Positions 8,818 through 21,612 are shown, counted from the stretch's first letter. The stretch: 55,329 bases of DNA from Krasilnikovozyma curviuscula (GCA_014825775.1 MVAQ01000144.1:1-55329); one strand, 5' to 3'. Notes: generated by a model not told the origin, from the sequence alone. Numbers and translations: made by a program.

Positions 8818-11800
8818 ATGGTAGACTTCTTTTCTAAATTACCAGGTCAAGATGGGCCTCCTAAGAAGCTGGCTGTCCTCACTTCAGGTGGTGATTCAGC
8901 TGGTGAGTCGACTCTATCTGGTCGCGAAGGAGTGAGAGGAGCTGATGATAAGGACTTTTTGCTGAACGACTTGGCACAGGTATGAATGCTGCTGTCCGAG
9001 CTGTTGTCAGAATGGGTATTGCCAGGTGAGTATAGGTATCTCCATCCAAGAAATTTTTGCTCAGTGCCTTCATTCGAGCGGCCCTTTTCGTCATCGTGAA
9101 ACAAGTAACTGATTTTTTTGGTTTTGTTCGCCAGGGGATGCCATACTTATGTGATTCGAGAAGGATGGGAAGGTCTCGTTAGAGGTAATGCTCATTCAGG
9201 ACTAGCGACAGTCCCATCGACTCCTGTGACGACTTCACCCCCACCTGGCAATTCAATCGACGACTTGTCAAATGAAAACACCTTTGGTCAGCCCTTGACC
9301 TTTGGATTCGGTGAACTCTTGAAGTACGGTGCTTTGGATACCCCTGAAGATGAAGATCGTCTCAGGCAACAGGGCCTGGAACCAAAGGCTGGCAAATACA
9401 TCGTCCGAGTTGGTTGGGACGATGTCAGAAGTTGGCTGGGAGAGGTATGTTTATAATCGTGCAAGGTAGGAATGGCAGAGAGCGAACATCTGACTAGGAG
9501 ATTTTGTAGGGTGGAACTCTCATTGGGACAGCTCGTTCTGCTGCTTGTGAGCATTTATCTGCCTCATCGCTTCTATTGAGCTAAGACGCTGATTGAGGTT
9601 TGTATCAACGACTAGTCCGTACGCCTGCTGGAAGAGAGTTGGCCGCTCTTCATTTAATAGAACACGACATTGACTGTCTCGTCGTCTGCGGTGGTGATGG
9701 ATCTCTGACTGGTGCTGATTTCCTGAGGAAGGAATGGCCACAGCTTGTTGCCAACCTTTTGGAACAAGGTGAGTCGGATGGTGAATGGTAAGATATCTTC
9801 AAGTCAGACTAATAGTTTATTATCTCTGTAGGCTCAATTACTTCAGAGCAGGCACAAAAGAACGCTCACCTCAATATCGTTGGTCTCGTGGGATCGATTG
9901 AGTGAGTTGAGGGTTTTCCCTGATATATCACTTGGTACCTTTCTAACAAGCTTAATTCTTGTTCAGTAACGACATGGCCATGACTGATTTGACAATCGGA
10001 GGCCTCACTGCGCTCCACCGAATCTGTGAAGCCATCGACTCTATCTCATCAACAGCATCATCTCACTCTCGAGCTTTCGTCGTTGAAGTCATGGGTCGTC
10101 ACTGTGGCTGGCTCGCACTGCTGGCTGGTGTCAGCACTGGTGCAGACTTCGTCTTCATTCCTGAACAGCCTCCGAAGGTCGACAATTGGGAAGATAAGAT
10201 GTGCGAAGTCCTTTCTAGCGTGAGTTACCCCATATTGAACGACACATTTTCAAAGTCTCATACTAAGAATTCCAACTCTCTTAAGCACCGAGCTATCGGA
10301 AAGAGAAAGTCCATCGTCATAGTCGCCGAAGGGGCGCTCGACAGAAACCTCAACCCAATCAAAGCCGACTACATTAAGGACATCCTCACAAACCGTCTTG
10401 GGCTTGATACCAGAGTTACCACTCTTGGTCATACTCAACGAGGTGGTGTGCCTTGCGCTTACGACCGAATCCTTGCAAGTTGCTTTACCCGCTCCTTATT
10501 TTGACACGGCACTAATAACCACAATATGTACGCTTGCTTTCTCTCTCTGCAGGCTACTCTTCAAGGTGTGGAGGCAGTTAATGCCGTCCTTGAAGCTAAC
10601 CCCAACACTCCATCCTACGTCATTGGTATCAATGAAAACAAGATCACTCGTAATCCACTGGCTCAAGCTGTCGAGCTTGTGAGTGGTCCTGTTCACCTTT
10701 ATAGTTGCCAAAGCTTTCAAACTGAACCTTTGTTTTCCGTAAATAGACTCAAGCCGTTGCGACTGCCATTGAAGCCAAAGATTTCGATAAGGCCGTTTCC
10801 CTTCGAGATGCTGAGTTTGTTGATACCCTCTTGGCTTTCGTCGCTAGTTCGACGATGAACCCCAAATATATACTTCCAGAAAAGTACAGAATGAGAGTCG
10901 GTATTATCCAGTGAGCCAGATCTTACTTTCCTTCAAATCTTCTGTGTTCTGACTAGTGTTCTCTTTAAAGCGTTGGAGCCCCAGCTGGTGGAATGAACGC
11001 TGCTACTCGTCAAGCCGTTCGTTACTGTTTGTCGCGAGGCGATACACCTCTTGCCATCTACAATGGATTCAGCGGTCTCTTGGAGGACAACGTCTCCGAG
11101 CTCGACTGGCTTCGAGTTGATGGATGGGCGACGAGAGGAGGTTCAGAACTCGGAACCAACAGAACACTCCCAGACGTAGACTTAGGGGAAGTCGCATCCG
11201 CGTTCCAGCGTCATCGTCTGGACTCTCTTCTCATTATTGGTGGCTTCGAAGCCTTTTCCTCCCTCACCATACTAGAGAAGGCTAGATCGTCTTACCCTAG
11301 CTTCCAGATTCCAATGGTCGTCCTCCCAGCCACCCTTTCCAATAACGTCCCTCTTACCGACTTCTCCCTCGGTTCTGACACAAGTTTGAACGCATTGGTC
11401 GATGCTTGTGATGCGATCAAGCAGAGTGCTTCGGCAAGCAGAAATCGTGTGTTCGTTGTCGAGACTCAGGGTGGAATGTCAGGTTACTTAGCGACGCTAG
11501 GTGCTTTGGCTGTAGGTTTTCCATCGCACTTGTCGAGAGAACCGATTCTGACCATCACAATTTTGATGCAATTTAGGTTGGAGCTGTCATTGTTTACACT
11601 CCAGAGACTGGAATATCTTTGGATCTTCTCAGAACAGATGTCAGATTCCTGAGGCATAGATATGAGATGGACGTGAAGGGTAAGAGTGAAGGTCGATTGG
11701 TCATCAAGTAATGTTTTTTGTCTTTTCTATCTTCTAGTTCCCACTTGCTAACTCGATGGCCACCTTTAGGAGCGAAAAGTCTTCCAAAGTTTTCTCGACG

Positions 11801-12266
11801 GAGGTTTTGACTTCTATTCTGAAGGAAGAAGGAGCTCCTCTTTTCGATGCCAGATCAGCGTCTCTCGGGCATACGCTACAAGGTGGAACTCCTTCCCCTC
11901 TGGATCGTGCGCGTGCGGTCCGTCTTTCCAGCAAATGCATGCAGTTCCTGGAGGAGGAACACAAGGCGATCATTGATGCTCGTTTCAAGAAGCAAAAACC
12001 AGTCGTGAGTACTAAGTCTGCAGCTGTCATCACCATCCAAGGATCCAAGATCGTCTTCGCAACTGTTGCGGACGTCACGGCAGTAACGGATATGAAGAAC
12101 CGACGAGGTAAAGGTGTTTGGTGGGAGAATATAAAGGGCCTTGCAGAGCTGATGTGAGTGCCAGTCTCCATTCGCGACAACTCCGGAGCGTTGTTGCTGA
12201 CTCAAATCCTTTCTTAGGGGTGGGCGACGAGCTCTCGCTGAGGGCTACCACCACGATGACTTTTAA
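8818..12266 (+). CDS. ATP-dependent 6-phosphofructokinase
   Basis: Phosphorylates fructose 6-phosphate to the 1,6-bisphosphate, the committed step of glycolysis in the cytosol. Fourteen exons: 8818-8902, 8980-9025, 9135-9444, 9510-9546, 9616-9768, 9832-9901, 9967-10219, 10286-10474, 10553-10678, 10747-10910, 10971-11511, 11577-11707, 11770-12153, 12218-12266. They give 845 residues in the duplicated eukaryotic two-lobe form. N-lobe motifs: [16 protein letters not shown] (ATP site, from residue 21), [13 protein letters not shown] (about 182-194), GSIDNDM with the catalytic Asp near 234, [13 protein letters not shown] and GHTQRGG. The C-lobe begins near [15 protein letters not shown] and has [24 protein letters not shown] and LGHTLQGG; by family knowledge it binds effectors. 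It lacks the long N-terminal extension of Saccharomyces subunits. Intron 10475-10552 starts with GC (gcaagt), which is needed to read [13 protein letters not shown]. Confidence 0.97.
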
Positions 12267-12641
12267 AGCAGCAAAGTGGAAATAGAAGTGAACATACAGT
12301 TGTGTATCAATAATCTTTGTGTGAACAAACATCAAGCTCCAATCATAACCCAAACACTTGCGCGATGTCCATTGTCCCACCGCAAGGAGATGGAGCTTTG
12401 TTTTTCAATTTTAGCGGTGACCCTCGCTTAATTTAATTAAGAACAATATCCATTCGGGTTCCCTCTCCATTATAGCGGTGTGAGCATACAGCAACGCGCT
12501 TGTCGTCGTCGTGGCCAAGATCATGAAACGTGAAGGAAGCGAGTCGTTGCCTCGTCAGCCTTGAGACCTCGAGCACCCATCAGCCCGTTTCACTTTCTCT
12601 TTCCAACAGCCACTCTTTCATTATACTCTGCCTTGAGTAGC
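12267..12641. other. Intergenic region
   Basis: 375 bases between tandem genes, presumably the PFK 3' end and the promoter of the glycosyltransferase-like gene. An A/T-rich segment with ttaatttaattaag lies near 12429-12442. No coding signal was seen. Confidence 0.5.
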
Positions 12642-14172
12642 ATGTCTGTTTCTTACCTGTTGGGCAGCCATGGGGCTCAGAGAGTCCTCGCTCTGTTGTT
12701 CTTTATGTTTCTGTTGTCAAGCCTGTCTCTCAATTTTCACAACGCGTCGCTGGATCGACGTTTCACATTCTTCACCAGTCTTGATAAGAACATCTCTTCA
12801 AATCTTACAGAACATGCTGAGGTTTTGGTCGCCTGTAATCGCACCCTGCTCTATACTTTTGCAGGTCTGTCCAGAAGCGATCAACACCATATTTCTCCAT
12901 ATTTTTGACAAATCTTTAATTCGACGTAGGTCCTCACGGATTTGCGTCTAGCTATTTGATTTTTGTGACTTTCTTCCCTCTCGTTCTGAGGCGCTCACTG
13001 CGACTCGCTAACGGCTTTTGTTCCCCCAGCTTCGGGCTTCTTACTTTGCTCATCGGAATGGTTATGGATTGTTTTTTGAGTCTGATGTCAACTGGGCTTA
13101 CGTCAACATGCTAGAAGTAGACAATCTCTTGTTCTCAGCCCATCATCTCATGAGTACCAAAAATAGCTGCTAATCAACCATCTGTACCATTTGTTACACA
13201 TAGTACATGATTCTATCTGCACCAAATTGTTATCCCGAACAAGACTGGAGAACCAGAGAGAGGATGGAAGTCAATGAGGATTTCGAGAGTTACCATCATC
13301 TGCGAACGAACCGATGGAAGTAAGTGGTGCATCTTAACATTCAGATGATCGTCTTTTCAACCACTGAAGTTTCTATTTTCTTCCCAAGTCGTGACACGAT
13401 TGAAGAATTCTTCAGAGCATCTTTGCGCCCATCGCCACCACCCTTTCCTAAAAACAACACCGAGGAAGAGGTCACCCTTTCTTCGATTCTTCCAGCAAAC
13501 CAAACCCTCCCACAAAACCATCTTAATTCTTTTCTGGCCATGATATATCAAGTTCAGCAGCACTGGAATCCGTCACCGTTGATTCAGTTACAAGCCGCTC
13601 AATTGGTCGAACACTACCACTTAAGAGAACGAGTGACGATTGGTGTTCACGTCAGATTAGGAGACAAGGTTGAAGAACAGCAACAGGAGTCTCAAGCTGC
13701 AAGCTCTCAGGTAGCGTTCAAACAAGGCGATCTGGACAGTTACGTTAAAGGAGCGAACGAGATGCTTGAATTCGTCGTCCAGTCTCGCAGTATGTTCGTC
13801 AACAATTCTACTCCACCGCTTCTTCTAATTATGTCAGATCAAATTGGAGTCGACAAAGATCTAAGAGACCTTCAACCAACTTTCAACGGAGAAATCGCCC
13901 AGCTGCCGACACCAGCTTCAAGCGCGTCAACAACAGGGCGCGATGAGTTCACATTCGACAACCTCGGTTGGAGGGCAAAAGCAGAAGCTACAAATGCATT
14001 TGTGAGAGACCTTGAAGTGATGCGACTTTGCGATGGGTGGGTTGGAACTGCCAGTTCCAATGTTGGTCGTTTAACAACGTTATTGTTAGGTAGAGAGAAG
14101 GTTGAGAACGGCAGGGTTAGGAGCTTAGATATCCCTCTCTCTTTTATGCCTTGGTATGAGAAGTGGGATTAG
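12642..14172 (+). CDS. Putative type II membrane glycosyltransferase (fucosyltransferase-like fold)
   Basis: Five exons, 12642-12864, 12930-12964, 13030-13116, 13204-13319 and 13389-14172, give 414 residues. An N-terminal hydrophobic segment at about 15-31 (RVLALLFFMFLLSSLSL) is a signal anchor. A lumenal domain follows, with several N-x-S/T sites. The pattern AGPHGFASSY...LRASYFAHRNGYGLFFES, then a later GVHVRLGDKV (near 240), LLLIMSDQIGVDK, and near the end RDLEVMRLCDGWVGTASSNVGR, has the order of motifs seen in GT-B fucosyltransferase-like proteins (GT23/NodZ/O-fucosyltransferase superfamily), including the HVRxxDK-type donor-site loop. It is therefore likely a Golgi or ER sugar transferase. 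Donor and acceptor are unknown and the exact family is inferred. Exon 2 (35 bases) is required to keep the frame and supplies GPHGFASSYLIF. Confidence 0.7.
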
Positions 14173-15109
14173 TGTTCGTTGCCGGATATATTTGAGAAAT
14201 TGTCGACTTGAGTGTTTGCTCAAATTCGTTCTCATTTTAAATCAGCTCTTCTGCCTTGCTTCAAGAGTAGGAAATAGAACAAAGTATCAGAAGTTCATTC
14301 AGTTTACAGGGGAGAGCCACGCAGGAAGTATACTTATTGGGATGCGACAGTATATCCTTCAGACCACCCGCCAGTCCGAAGTCAGATGAACTCTGGATCG
14401 CAAAAGGGCTTGGTGTCTGTGTTTCAGACACTGACTTCCCCAGAACCTCTCATGTGGAGAGAGACAAGTGTTAGAAGGGGAATGCTCCTTCCCAGAACAT
14501 TGAGTTTGTCTTAATAATTTCTCGTTGATTATCACTTTTGTTGAAAAGGAGAGAAGCTGAATCCGGTGGATGTTCTTGTACATGGTTAAAGGGATATTGA
14601 AGAACACACATCAAGCGAGCTTATCCGTTCAACCAGAAGCCCATCTACTATTACAAGCACGCCTCAAAAAGCGCAGAGATGAGATATTCTGTGCGTCATT
14701 ACTTCAAGTTTCAAGTGCCAAGCTGGGAACTAAGGAATTCAAGTCTTCTTGATAGGGGTACATTTGAACTTAAGAGCTGTCATGAAGACGGGGTATTCAG
14801 TTCAAAGGACATAAGATTCAGCTGAAATAGAAGGAGAAACCGCGGTTCAGATTAGATGTGCGCTTCATCACATATTGCTATCCGGTTAAATTTTAGAGAA
14901 GAGAGGACTGCAATCAAGGAACCAAACCTTTACCTTCCGCCCATCAGAAACGTCAGATTATGCTGTCCAGTCCAATGAAAACGTGGGAAATTTGGGACCA
15001 GCAAAAATAAACAAATGCTGCGCTAGCGTGAGACGCCAACAGCCACAACTTGTAAAACAATCGTTCCGTAGCTGCTGGAAGTCATCAAGACAACAGGACG
15101 CATTTGAAT
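14173..15109. other. Intergenic, no gene supported
   Basis: 937 bases between the glycosyltransferase-like gene and UGGT. Several short open frames occur but they have no spliceable continuation or recognisable motif. The right part presumably holds the UGGT promoter. No repeat or RNA gene was recognised. Confidence 0.5.
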
Positions 15110-18100
15110 ATGCTCTGGAATGTGATACCAGCTGCCTTGCTCGCCTTGGTAGCTGCAGCTCAGCAAACGGCCCTGAAAGCTCCAGGAGTACCTCAAGATG
15201 TGAAGGTTTCACTCAGAACGTCCTGGGAGAAGCAGCACATTCTCTTTGATATTCTGTAAGTGAGAAGAACCCTGAAGGTTTCCCTTCACATACTGACAGC
15301 ATGTCGCATTCGTTTCCTTTTTATGTAGAGAGCAGACGAAACTTCACAACTCGACAGCATTCAGACCTCTCTTACGCCAGCTAGCTGGACTTCCCGGTCT
15401 GCCTGACCTCTCCCCATCAGAGATATATAGCCATGCTCTCGAACTTCTGCCTGAACATATCTCTCCATCCTCAGTGTCAGCTTGGAAGCTTGGTCTAGCA
15501 GCAAAGGAATCATCGGCGATGGTTGAGGCTTTCATCAGCTTGTACTACGACTTTGCTGCAGAAATAAAGGACGAAGAGGTCAAAGACATGCTGACGAGCT
15601 GTGCCGCTGCAGTTTGGTACAAGGGACAGCTGGGCTGTGGCCTGGACGGAGCGAAAAAGGTCTTCGAAAGGAAAGATGATGATTATTCTTCGGTGTCATC
15701 AAGGTTAGTGGCAGGACATCGGTTATTTCAAAGAAATAAAGGGTCGGATCAATATCCAGCCCAGTTCGGTTTGGTCTAATGACGTGCATTACTCTTGTCC
15801 TTGCCAGCGCAACTATCTACCCTTTCGACAACACACCGACACCAGAAGTAGCACAGTCAGATCCAGCAATCCTTTATTTCCACCCAACATATCTCAGTTT
15901 GTCTGAGTTGCTCGATATCTTGGAGTCAACCGAAGTCCCATTTTTGATCAGATACAGGCCGGATCCTCTGTCGCAGTCTGAGGGTGACGGAGCTGCTGTC
16001 CAAGGTTGGGGTGTTGAGATGGTGCTCAAGAAAATGGAATACTCTGCTGTCAATGATAGGAAAACTGTCGCAACAGACAGTAACAACGGTCAGCTATTTC
16101 ACTTCGTTACGCTATCTTCCAAGCCGCTGATTTGGATCTGCTTATTGAACTCTTCAGTTGCCTCAGTGAAGGATGTCAAAGAAGCAGAAATAAAAATCAA
16201 CCCGTTCGCTGATTCTCTTGGAGAGAACACGTGGGCAGAAGCAACTGTGCCTCTCACTGAAATTGAACTAGGAAGTGAGTAACCATGCCTCCTTCTCTCA
16301 AAAGCTACAAATGTCTGATATTTCCCATCGCCATTGCGTGCAAAAACAGCACTTCCACTGTTTACCGTTCCACTCATCAAGGACCATGCCGATCCTTTCT
16401 TCGCACTGGAGGCCTTCTCCCAAAACTTCCCACTTTACGGCGCAGCTCTTGTCCGGTCTCAAGTTGAGAATGCAACGCTCATGACTTCAGAAGAAACGGC
16501 ACCAAAAGATCTTGTTCTGTTAGAGAGAACGATCTGGAGGAACAGGAGAATTTGGGAGCAAATCAGTATGAGCGAGTATGGGCTATGGTTAAACGGTCAA
16601 GAGATTACGGAGAAAGACTCGAGCGTCTTTCAGTAGGTCTTGCAATCGAGTCTTCGGTATTGGAGTACCTTCAATTGATTTGAATTTCTTTTCTCCAAAG
16701 GCTTCTTCCAGTCATTAGATCCTCTCAAGCTATTGTTGAATCTTTGCGCTCTCTTGGGCTCAGCACTTCCTCGGCTCATGGGGTTCTTTCGCTCTCATCA
16801 GCCGCTTCAGAAGACCCTCTTCGAAACATTATCGACGTCAGTGATCGACTTGAAGGTGGGGAAGTCATCACTTGGTGGAACGATGTCGAGAAGGACAAGC
16901 GATACTCTCAGTGGAGCTCAGAGCTCAAAACTGTAAGCGTGACCTCAATATTCCAAGTTTTGCATATATTGACAATGGTTTATATTCATCTTCAGCTCAC
17001 GACGTCACAAGGTGGATTTCCTCAACTTCGTCGCAATGTATTCAACGTTGTCGTCCCACTCAATCTTGGCTTGCTCAACGACTTGGCTGTCATCATTGGA
17101 CCAGTTAATCAATTGATCTCAAGAGGATTCGGAATTCGTTTCGGAATGGTTCCCATCATCAATGAGACTATCTCCGAATGTATGTACTTGACCCCTACTG
17201 AAACCCGTTCGTGCTCCAGCGTTGATTTCTTTTCACTTCGCCCTCGACAGCTGCAATTGCTACTAAAGTCATTCTTCACACAATTGAAAACTAGTAAGTA
17301 CTCTTTATCTTTTTTAATGTAATGTAGAGATTTTATAACATGCCTCCCTGCGATAGTGGACGCGCAACTACTATGAACCTCATGTCTCAGGTTCGTCACG
17401 AGACTTTTCTCTTTCTTTCATAGTCTTTTCTATTCTATATACTGATTTTTTTGCTGTCTGAACACTCCTACTCCCTAGTTCATTCAACAATCTGCTCCAT
17501 CTCCAGTCATCTCACAAACCGCAATGCGCAGCCTGTACAACCGGATGATATCTAATCAAGAACCAATCAAAGAAGGGGCTGTCATCCTCAACTTCGATCA
17601 GCTGATTGCGGAACCACTAAATACTAAGGTGTTTCACGACTACGCCGATCGATTGGATGTCAGTGATGGGCACATCGCTTTCATCAATGGCAAGATGGTT
17701 GACAGAGACGATGTGAGTCCTACCTTCCGTTCAAAATTATATGAGCACGCTGACCACCCTCTTTTTTATTTTTGTCTTTGATGTAAATCCAGAATCAAGC
17801 ATGGCTCAGATCTTTGCAAATGGAACTGGGAGCTCAAATTCAGGTCCTAACTGAAATGGTGTACAACCGAGTCGTCACTGAGAAGGCGTCCAAGCCCATC
17901 GACTTGAGCAACTTCTGGTACGATCTGCCAGATACTCCAAAAACTCGAAATCGACTCATTAGCGAAGGAACTGTGAGCAACAAGCTGGCGGCTGTAGACG
18001 TAGCAAAGATTGCTGAGATTGTGGGCCCAGTGATCGGAGACTCCTGGGTCTATCCCGGTAAGGATGTACCGTGCTATGACTTTTTTCCCGCTGCAACTGA

Positions 18101-21100
18101 TTGTATCTATCTTCATCGTGGTACAGATGGTACTGGAACCCCGCCTCTATCCATTTGGATCATCGGTGATCTTGACTCCGTCAGAGGAACGCTTCTTGTA
18201 GAAGCAGCGTTCGAGTCATTGGTGAGTCTCACAATTGATATAGTATAGGATACCGATCACTCACTTTCCTTTTGTGTCCGAAGACGTCTACCACTCAATC
18301 TCGCATCGGCTTCCTTCACATTCCAACTGAAGGCACCACAATTGCATCTACTTCGCATGTGCTCTACGAAGCGCTGTCTGCATCCAAAACTGGAGTAATC
18401 ACTGAGTCTCACCTTTTGTCCAAGCTTGATCCCTCCAATCCTCCCACTAATAGCGAAGCGGCCGCTAACTTCTGGGCTGCAACGCTCCCTCTCCGTGACG
18501 TGGTACCTGTTCCTGAGGGCGACGTGGCTATCATCATCAATGGAAGAGTAAGCATAATTAGATTCGACTACTAGAGCCATATCTGACTAACTGCCCTTAA
18601 TTACCCCAGCTCGTTGGCCCGATTGGCAATCTGAAATTCAACTCAGCCGACTTTGTCGCTCTGGGCAAACACGAACTCCAAGAGCGTGTTGCACCGTTGC
18701 AGAAGTATCTCTCAGAGTTCCACGAATCTTTTGGCTTAATGACCACTAAGGAAGCTGGAGACCTTGTCTCGCGCACCTCGGCTATCGTCACGGGGGCAAC
18801 TGTCAGCCAAATGTCTACAGCAATGTTTGGCGCTGCCAGTCGATCAACGAGGAATCGAAACCACGAAAACTTGTCTCAAGAACTTGTGTAAGTCAAATTT
18901 CTCTGCACCAAAAGATCATTGAAAGCTAATCAAGCCGTCGCTCAGAACGGTCGAATCGGGGGATAGCACGACTGCAGTCACTAAAATTGTCGCAGTGGTG
19001 GATCCTCTTTCCGAGTCCACTCAAAAGCTCTCTACACTGCTGAGAGTGAGTTAGTCTTTCTGTTAAGCATAGTCATTGTTTACTGACTCTTTTAACAACT
19101 AGGTCCTTTCTCAAATGGATGGCGTGCACGTCAAAGTGATTCTCCTCCCCCCAACTACTCTCACCGAGGTTTGTCCGCTGCAAATAAATGTGGGAAAACA
19201 GTGTTGTCTAAGCTTTGCTCTTCTAGGTACCCATCAAGCGCTTCTATCGTTTCCATCTCGAAGCTGTTCCCGGCTTCAGTAGTGATGGGTGAGTTGAGGA
19301 TCTTCATCGAGTTCCCTGTCACAATCTGTACCTGACACCTTCACATCCAATACAGTCAAGAAGAGTATCCTGTCACTATTTTTGAAGACCTTCCCAAAGA
19401 GCCCATTTTCACAATGGGAATGGACACACCTCCGTCGTGGCTTGTGCGACCCATCAAGTCTGTCCACGACTTGGACAACATCCGCCTTTCAGATATCGAT
19501 GGGGATGTGGACGTCATGTTCCATTTGGAGAACTTGGTCGTAGAAGGACATGCTCGAGACAGTTTCAGCGGTGCTCCTCCTCGTGGTGTCCAACTTCAGA
19601 TCTCCAACAAAGCGGCCGACGTGTTAGGTGATACTCTCGTGGTCGCCAACCTGGGATACTTCCAATTGTAAGCCAGATTTTCCGACAACTGCTAAAACAA
19701 ATCTAATACAGTGTCTTGGATATCTTCAGCAAAGCACTTCCTGGAGTTCTCAGTCTGAGCATCAGAGAAGGGCGCGGTCGTGACATTTTCCAGCTGGAGA
19801 GCGTCGGTGACGCTGGATGGTCTAGTCCAGTTTTGACAGGTGATCAGATTCCAGAATTCACTCTTACGAGCTTCTCTGGTGTCACACTATACCCTCGCTT
19901 CAAGCGCAACCCTGGCATGGAGAGAGCTGACGTTCTGGCACCAGTCCCCCAGACTGAAAGTGTGGTGGCATCAGTCGCGTCAATTGCGTCAAGGTGAGTT
20001 CCATCCCCTTATTGAGGTTCTGAGTACTAATATGGACTTCCTTTCTTTCTTTGAGACTATCATCTTTCCTCTGGAAGCAACCTGAGCTAACAAACGAATT
20101 GGTAGTCAAGAAGAACGCCGACATCAATATCTTCACTGTCGCTTCTGGACTACTCTATGAGGTCTGTCTTATATTTACTGTTAGAGGATTAATATACAGA
20201 GTTGCTGAGCTCTTTGGTGATTTGGATTTTACAGAGGTTTACATTCATCATGGTGTTGTCTGTCATGAAGCATACCAACAGTACTGTCAAGTTTTGGTTC
20301 ATTGAGAACTTCCTATCTCCTTCATTCTTGGTAGGTTATCTCTGCCCAATCAGCTGTGAGAAAAAACTGACTTTTCTTTGATGCACAGGAATTTATTCCT
20401 CACATGGCGGCTACCTATGGCTTCGAGTACGAGCTGATCACGTGAGCAGATTCTTGAACGTTTCTAAATGATATACAGCTGATGGTGTCCCACTATACAA
20501 TAAGTTACAAATGGCCAAGTTGGTTGCGTCATCAAAAGGAGAAGCAAAGAACAATTTGGGGCAAGTTCTGTTGGTCTTGATAATAATTTGGCTTTATAAC
20601 TGACTTCAAGCCTTGACTCTACAGGTTATAAGATCTTGTTCCTCGATGTTCTCTTCCCTATGGATCTGGATAAAGTAATTTTCGTTGATGCAGGTAAGTG
20701 TTCATTCTTCCTTGTTTTGCTGGGGTCTTTGCGCTTACATCACTTTCCACAGATCAAATCGTTCGAACCGATCTTTTAGAGCTCGTACACATGGATCTGG
20801 AAGGAGCACCTTACGGTTATACTCCTATGGGAGATGACCGTCCTGAAGTTGAAGGCTTCAGGTTCTGGAAAACTGGGTACTGGAAAGATGCACTTCGTGG
20901 AAGACCGTACCACATCAGGTGAGATTCAATTTACGCTCCCGTCTTTTGGATGCTTACTTCGTCATTTCTACTCAGTGCTCTTTACGTTATAGATCTTGTG
21001 AAATTTAGAGAGGTACGCTTTATTCTAGTCTCTCCAGCAAGTCACCTGTGCTGATCACTGTCGGCTAATTGTTTTTAGATCGCTGCTGGAGTAAGTACCA

Positions 21101-21612
21101 AAGGACATAGATCCCAATGATGGGACAATCTCATCTTCTCTCCCTCTCCCTCTCTCTTGCACAGGACCGTCTTCGTGGACAGTATCAAGCACTCTCTGCC
21201 GATCCAAATAGTCTTGCTAACCTGGATCAAGGTGCGCTTACTTTTTTAACTTGTCTGTGACTACTCCGTTTATTCGGCAGATTGACACTCTCATTAATGT
21301 CTTCCAGATCTACCAAACTCAATGCAGGAACAGATTCCAATCTTCTCGCTAGACAAAAACTGGCTCTGGTGCGCAACATGGTGCAGTGCAGATCGATTGT
21401 CGGAAGCCAAAACAATCGATTTGTGTCAAGACCCCCTCACAAAAGCACCCAAGCTTGACCGAGCGAGGTCCATTCCGGAGTGGACAGAATATGATAATAC
21501 TATTCAGGCACTCAGGGATGAGTTTGATGCTGTTGTCGCAGGTGAATTAGAGAATGACGGCATTGAAGAGGTTGCGCCGATAAGGGCAGAGCATGTTAAA
21601 GATGAGCTGTAG
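15110..21612 (+). CDS. UDP-glucose:glycoprotein glucosyltransferase (UGGT)
   Basis: ER-lumen folding sensor that re-glucosylates misfolded glycoproteins for calnexin. Twenty-nine exons give 1539 residues: 15110-15255, 15329-15703, 15808-16088, 16158-16274, 16350-16632, 16701-16932, 16996-17179, 17251-17293, 17357-17390, 17479-17712, 17793-18057, 18127-18221, 18284-18547, 18610-18887, 18946-19045, 19103-19168, 19227-19288, 19356-19667, 19712-19993, 20056-20161, 20235-20330, 20389-20441, 20505-20560, 20625-20693, 20753-20918, 20976-21012, 21079-21090, 21165-21231, 21308-21612. A signal peptide ([16 protein letters not shown]) is followed by thioredoxin-like sensor domains. The GT24 catalytic domain runs from about 1225: [27 protein letters not shown], the DxD motif [11 protein letters not shown] near 1343-1345, [41 protein letters not shown] and LDQDLPNSM. 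The C-terminus is HVKDEL, a classical retrieval signal. Intron 20561-20624 begins with GC. The 69-base intron 16089-16157 is open in frame, so a 1562-residue form is possible. Confidence 0.97.

Noticed and set aside
9598..9615. Earlier acceptor at 9596-9597 in the phosphofructokinase gene
   Set aside because: It is in phase but inserts six extra residues before the conserved F-R-x-x-x-G-R segment. The acceptor at 9614-9615 gives ARSAAFRTPAGR, the family pattern.
17357..17390. Alternative frame [11 protein letters not shown] for UGGT exon 9
   Set aside because: It does not match the incoming phase from the donor at 17294. The frame used continues [14 protein letters not shown] into the next exon without a stop.
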